A DNA stretch of 36,563 nucleotides from Crocinitomicaceae bacterium (lineage in GTDB: Bacteria > Bacteroidota > Bacteroidia > Flavobacteriales_D > Crocinitomicaceae): contig JAURGK010000023.1 in assembly GCA_030833845.1 (NCBI GenBank), positions 1 through 36,563 of the forward strand, in the 5' to 3' direction. The first letter of the stretch is position 1, and every line of letters begins with the position of its first letter. The notes beneath the pieces were generated by a model, which made no database searches, was not told where the DNA came from, and saw only the letters and a program-made list of their open reading frames with translations. A program made the position numbers and the translations under genes. Of this stretch, positions 35,094 to 36,563 are shown one piece after another.

Positions 35094-36266
35094 ATGTCTG
35101 ACAACCGTTACCAACAACGCGGCGTTTCTGCCGGCAAAGAAGATGTTCATAGCGCCATTGAAAAGCTAGACAAAGGACTTTTCCCTCAAGCTTTTTGTAA
35201 AATCGTCCCTGATTACCTTACGGGTGATCCGAATTATTGTGTGGTAATGCATGCAGACGGAGCAGGCACAAAATCTTCTTTGGCTTATGCTTATTGGAAA
35301 CAAACCGGAGATCTTTCTGTGTGGAGAGGAATTGCCCAAGATGCACTCATCATGAATATCGATGACCTGCTTTGCGTTGGTGCCACAGGCCCTATTTTGG
35401 TTTCAAGTACAATTGGTAGAAATAAACTCCTGATACCAAAAGAAGTGCTCGCAGCAATTATCAATGGCACAGAAGAGTTGCTAGAAGAGTTGCGTGGTTA
35501 TGGCATAGATATCTACTCTACAGGTGGAGAAACCGCAGACGTCGGCGATCTAGTGCGTACAATTATAGTAGATTCAACGGTAGTTTGTCGCATGCCGCGC
35601 AGCAAAGTCATTTCAAATGATGGAATTCGCCCGGGCGATGTCATTGTTGGTTTGGCATCATTTGGGCAAGCCACTTATGAAAATCAATACAATGGAGGCA
35701 TGGGTTCAAATGGCCTGACTAGTGCGCGTCATGATGTTTTCCATCATTCTATCGGCGACGACTTCCCCGAAACCTATGACAGCTCCTTACCAAAAGACTT
35801 AGTTTACAGCGGATCTAAACGACTTACTGATCAAGTTGAGGGGAGTCCTCTTGATGCTGGTAAGTTGGTTTTATCGGCCACACGCACTTATGCTCCTGTA
35901 ATTAAAGCAATTTTAGATGCGCATGCTGATCAAATTCATGGAATGGTACATTGTTCTGGTGGGGCACAAACCAAGGTATTACATTTCATAGAGAACCTGC
36001 ATGTGATTAAGGATAATTTATTTGCAACGCCTCCTTTATTTACAATGATTCAGGCAGAATCCAAGACACCTTGGCAAGAAATGTACAAGGTGTTTAATAT
36101 GGGGCATCGCATGGAAGTATATGTGAGTGAGGAACTTGCGCCAGAAGTTATTCGTATCTCGGAGCAATACGGCATTGCAGCTCAGGTCGTGGGTAGGGTC
36201 GAAGCTTCAGACCACAAACGTGTGACAATTTCCAGCCAACACGGAAAATTTACTTACGAGGGATAA
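35094..36266 (+). CDS. purM: Phosphoribosylformylglycinamidine cyclo-ligase (AIR synthetase)
   Basis: 390 residues, longer than E. coli PurM (345), as is usual for the Bacteroidota form. The N-terminal RYQQRGVSAGKEDVHSAIEKL, the ATP/metal segment VVMHADGAGTKSSLAY, the MNIDDLLCVGA stretch and the STGGETADVGDLVRT motif match AIR synthetase. It makes aminoimidazole ribonucleotide in purine synthesis. It is the last gene of the htpG operon by spacing, although function differs. A weak AAAAAC/GTTTTT hairpin lies in the A/T-rich gap before the tRNAs. Confidence 0.95.
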   Translation: MSDNRYQQRGVSAGKEDVHSAIEKLDKGLFPQAFCKIVPDYLTGDPNYCVVMHADGAGTKSSLAYAYWKQTGDLSVWRGIAQDALIMNIDDLLCVGATGPILVSSTIGRNKLLIPKEVLAAIINGTEELLEELRGYGIDIYSTGGETADVGDLVRTIIVDSTVVCRMPRSKVISNDGIRPGDVIVGLASFGQATYENQYNGGMGSNGLTSARHDVFHHSIGDDFPETYDSSLPKDLVYSGSKRLTDQVEGSPLDAGKLVLSATRTYAPVIKAILDAHADQIHGMVHCSGGAQTKVLHFIENLHVIKDNLFATPPLFTMIQAESKTPWQEMYKVFNMGHRMEVYVSEELAPEVIRISEQYGIAAQVVGRVEASDHKRVTISSQHGKFTYEG

Positions 36267-36305
36267 AAAAAATTAAAAAAAGCTTTAAAAAACCGATAGT
36301 TTTTG

Positions 36306-36313
36306 TACTTTTG
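36306..36313 (+). promoter_or_regulatory. Putative -7 element of the tRNA-Ser/tRNA-Pro unit
   Basis: TACTTTTG matches TAnnTTTG exactly, 21 bases before the tRNA-Ser 5' end. No TTG at the matching upstream position was found, only A-rich sequence. Confidence 0.45.
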
Positions 36314-36334
36314 CCATCCGTTCATTGAACACAT

Positions 36335-36424
<90 letters not shown>

Positions 36425-36452
36425 CTAAATTAGACCGTATCGAACTTCAGTT

Positions 36453-36527
36453 CGGGGCGTAGCGTAGTCCGGTCATCGCGCCTGGTTTGGGACCAGGAGG
36501 TCGCAGGTTCGAATCCTGCCGCCCCGA
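36453..36527 (+). tRNA. tRNA-Pro (anticodon TGG)
   Basis: Acceptor CGGGGCG pairs with CGCCCCG. The D arm is GTAGCGTAGTCCGGTCATCGC. Anticodon stem CCTGG/CCAGG encloses TTTGGGA, giving TGG. The T arm has GCAGGTTCGAATCCTGC. The C1-G72 terminal pair is the bacterial tRNA-Pro identity feature. CCA is not encoded, in contrast with the adjacent tRNA-Ser. Confidence 0.97.
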
Positions 36528-36528
36528 C

Positions 36529-36558
36529 AAGGGGGATGAGCAATCATCCCCCTTTTTT
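36529..36558 (+). terminator. Intrinsic terminator of the tRNA-Ser/tRNA-Pro unit
   Basis: AAGGGGGATGA (36529-36539) and TCATCCCCCTT (36544-36554) make an 11-bp perfect stem with loop GCAA followed by T-run. It starts 2 nt after the tRNA-Pro, the same close spacing as at tRNA-Val. Confidence 0.93.
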
Positions 36559-36563
36559 GATTA

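Overview
The window is 36.6 kb of chromosomal DNA from a moderately AT-rich member of the Bacteroidota, probably a Flavobacteriales-like lineage. The reasons are several. Promoters fit the Bacteroidota consensus (TTG, about 20 nt, then TAnnTTTG) and Shine-Dalgarno sequences are mostly absent. Methionine synthase is split into two genes behind a SAM-I riboswitch. There is an HU(CCDC81-like)-SPOR fusion, a DUF2911 protein, a flavobacterial-type Ig-like lipoprotein, a YumC-type ferredoxin-NADP reductase and a TonB-dependent receptor. Genus cannot be told from this sequence alone. No phage, transposon, CRISPR or other mobile DNA is seen; this is compact core genome with no gene-free stretch over about 250 bases.

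Layout, left to right. The window opens with a 5S rRNA (end of an rRNA operon) and its terminator. A leftward operon dnaA - LMW phosphatase - RsmI-like methyltransferase follows. A rightward block holds a thioesterase and an arginase/formimidoylglutamase-family enzyme, then SirB1-like protein - pepT - holA - rsmE. folA/thyA run leftward, with a small secreted protein of unknown function diverging from thyA. From about 16.8 to 10.1 kb a tight seven-gene leftward operon carries free-methionine-sulfoxide reductase, Ig-like lipoprotein, DUF2911 protein, EamA transporter, aldo/keto reductase, ferredoxin-NADP reductase and a sensor histidine kinase without a partner regulator. Next come a DEDD-type exonuclease, tRNA-Val (leftward), ruvC-rnhA, and the leftward dprA / SAM riboswitch / metH-N / metH-C region.

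The right third has a TonB-dependent receptor overlapping kdsB, the HU-SPOR protein with a secreted C1-family peptidase, gap meeting pgk tail to tail (pgk follows an SDR gene), then htpG - TerB/DnaJ protein - purM, and finally tRNA-Ser(GCU) and tRNA-Pro(UGG) ended by a strong terminator.

Themes are DNA replication and repair (dnaA, holA, ruvC, rnhA, dprA, exonuclease), folate and one-carbon metabolism (thyA, folA, metH, purM), glycolysis (gap, pgk), chaperones and envelope. No obvious new multi-gene system is present. The most useful non-gene observations are the SAM-I riboswitch with its promoter, several promoter -7 elements sitting 4-7 nt before start codons (possible leaderless mRNAs), a perfect 18-bp palindrome just upstream of dnaA, and repeated 4-nt tail-to-tail overlaps of convergent genes.
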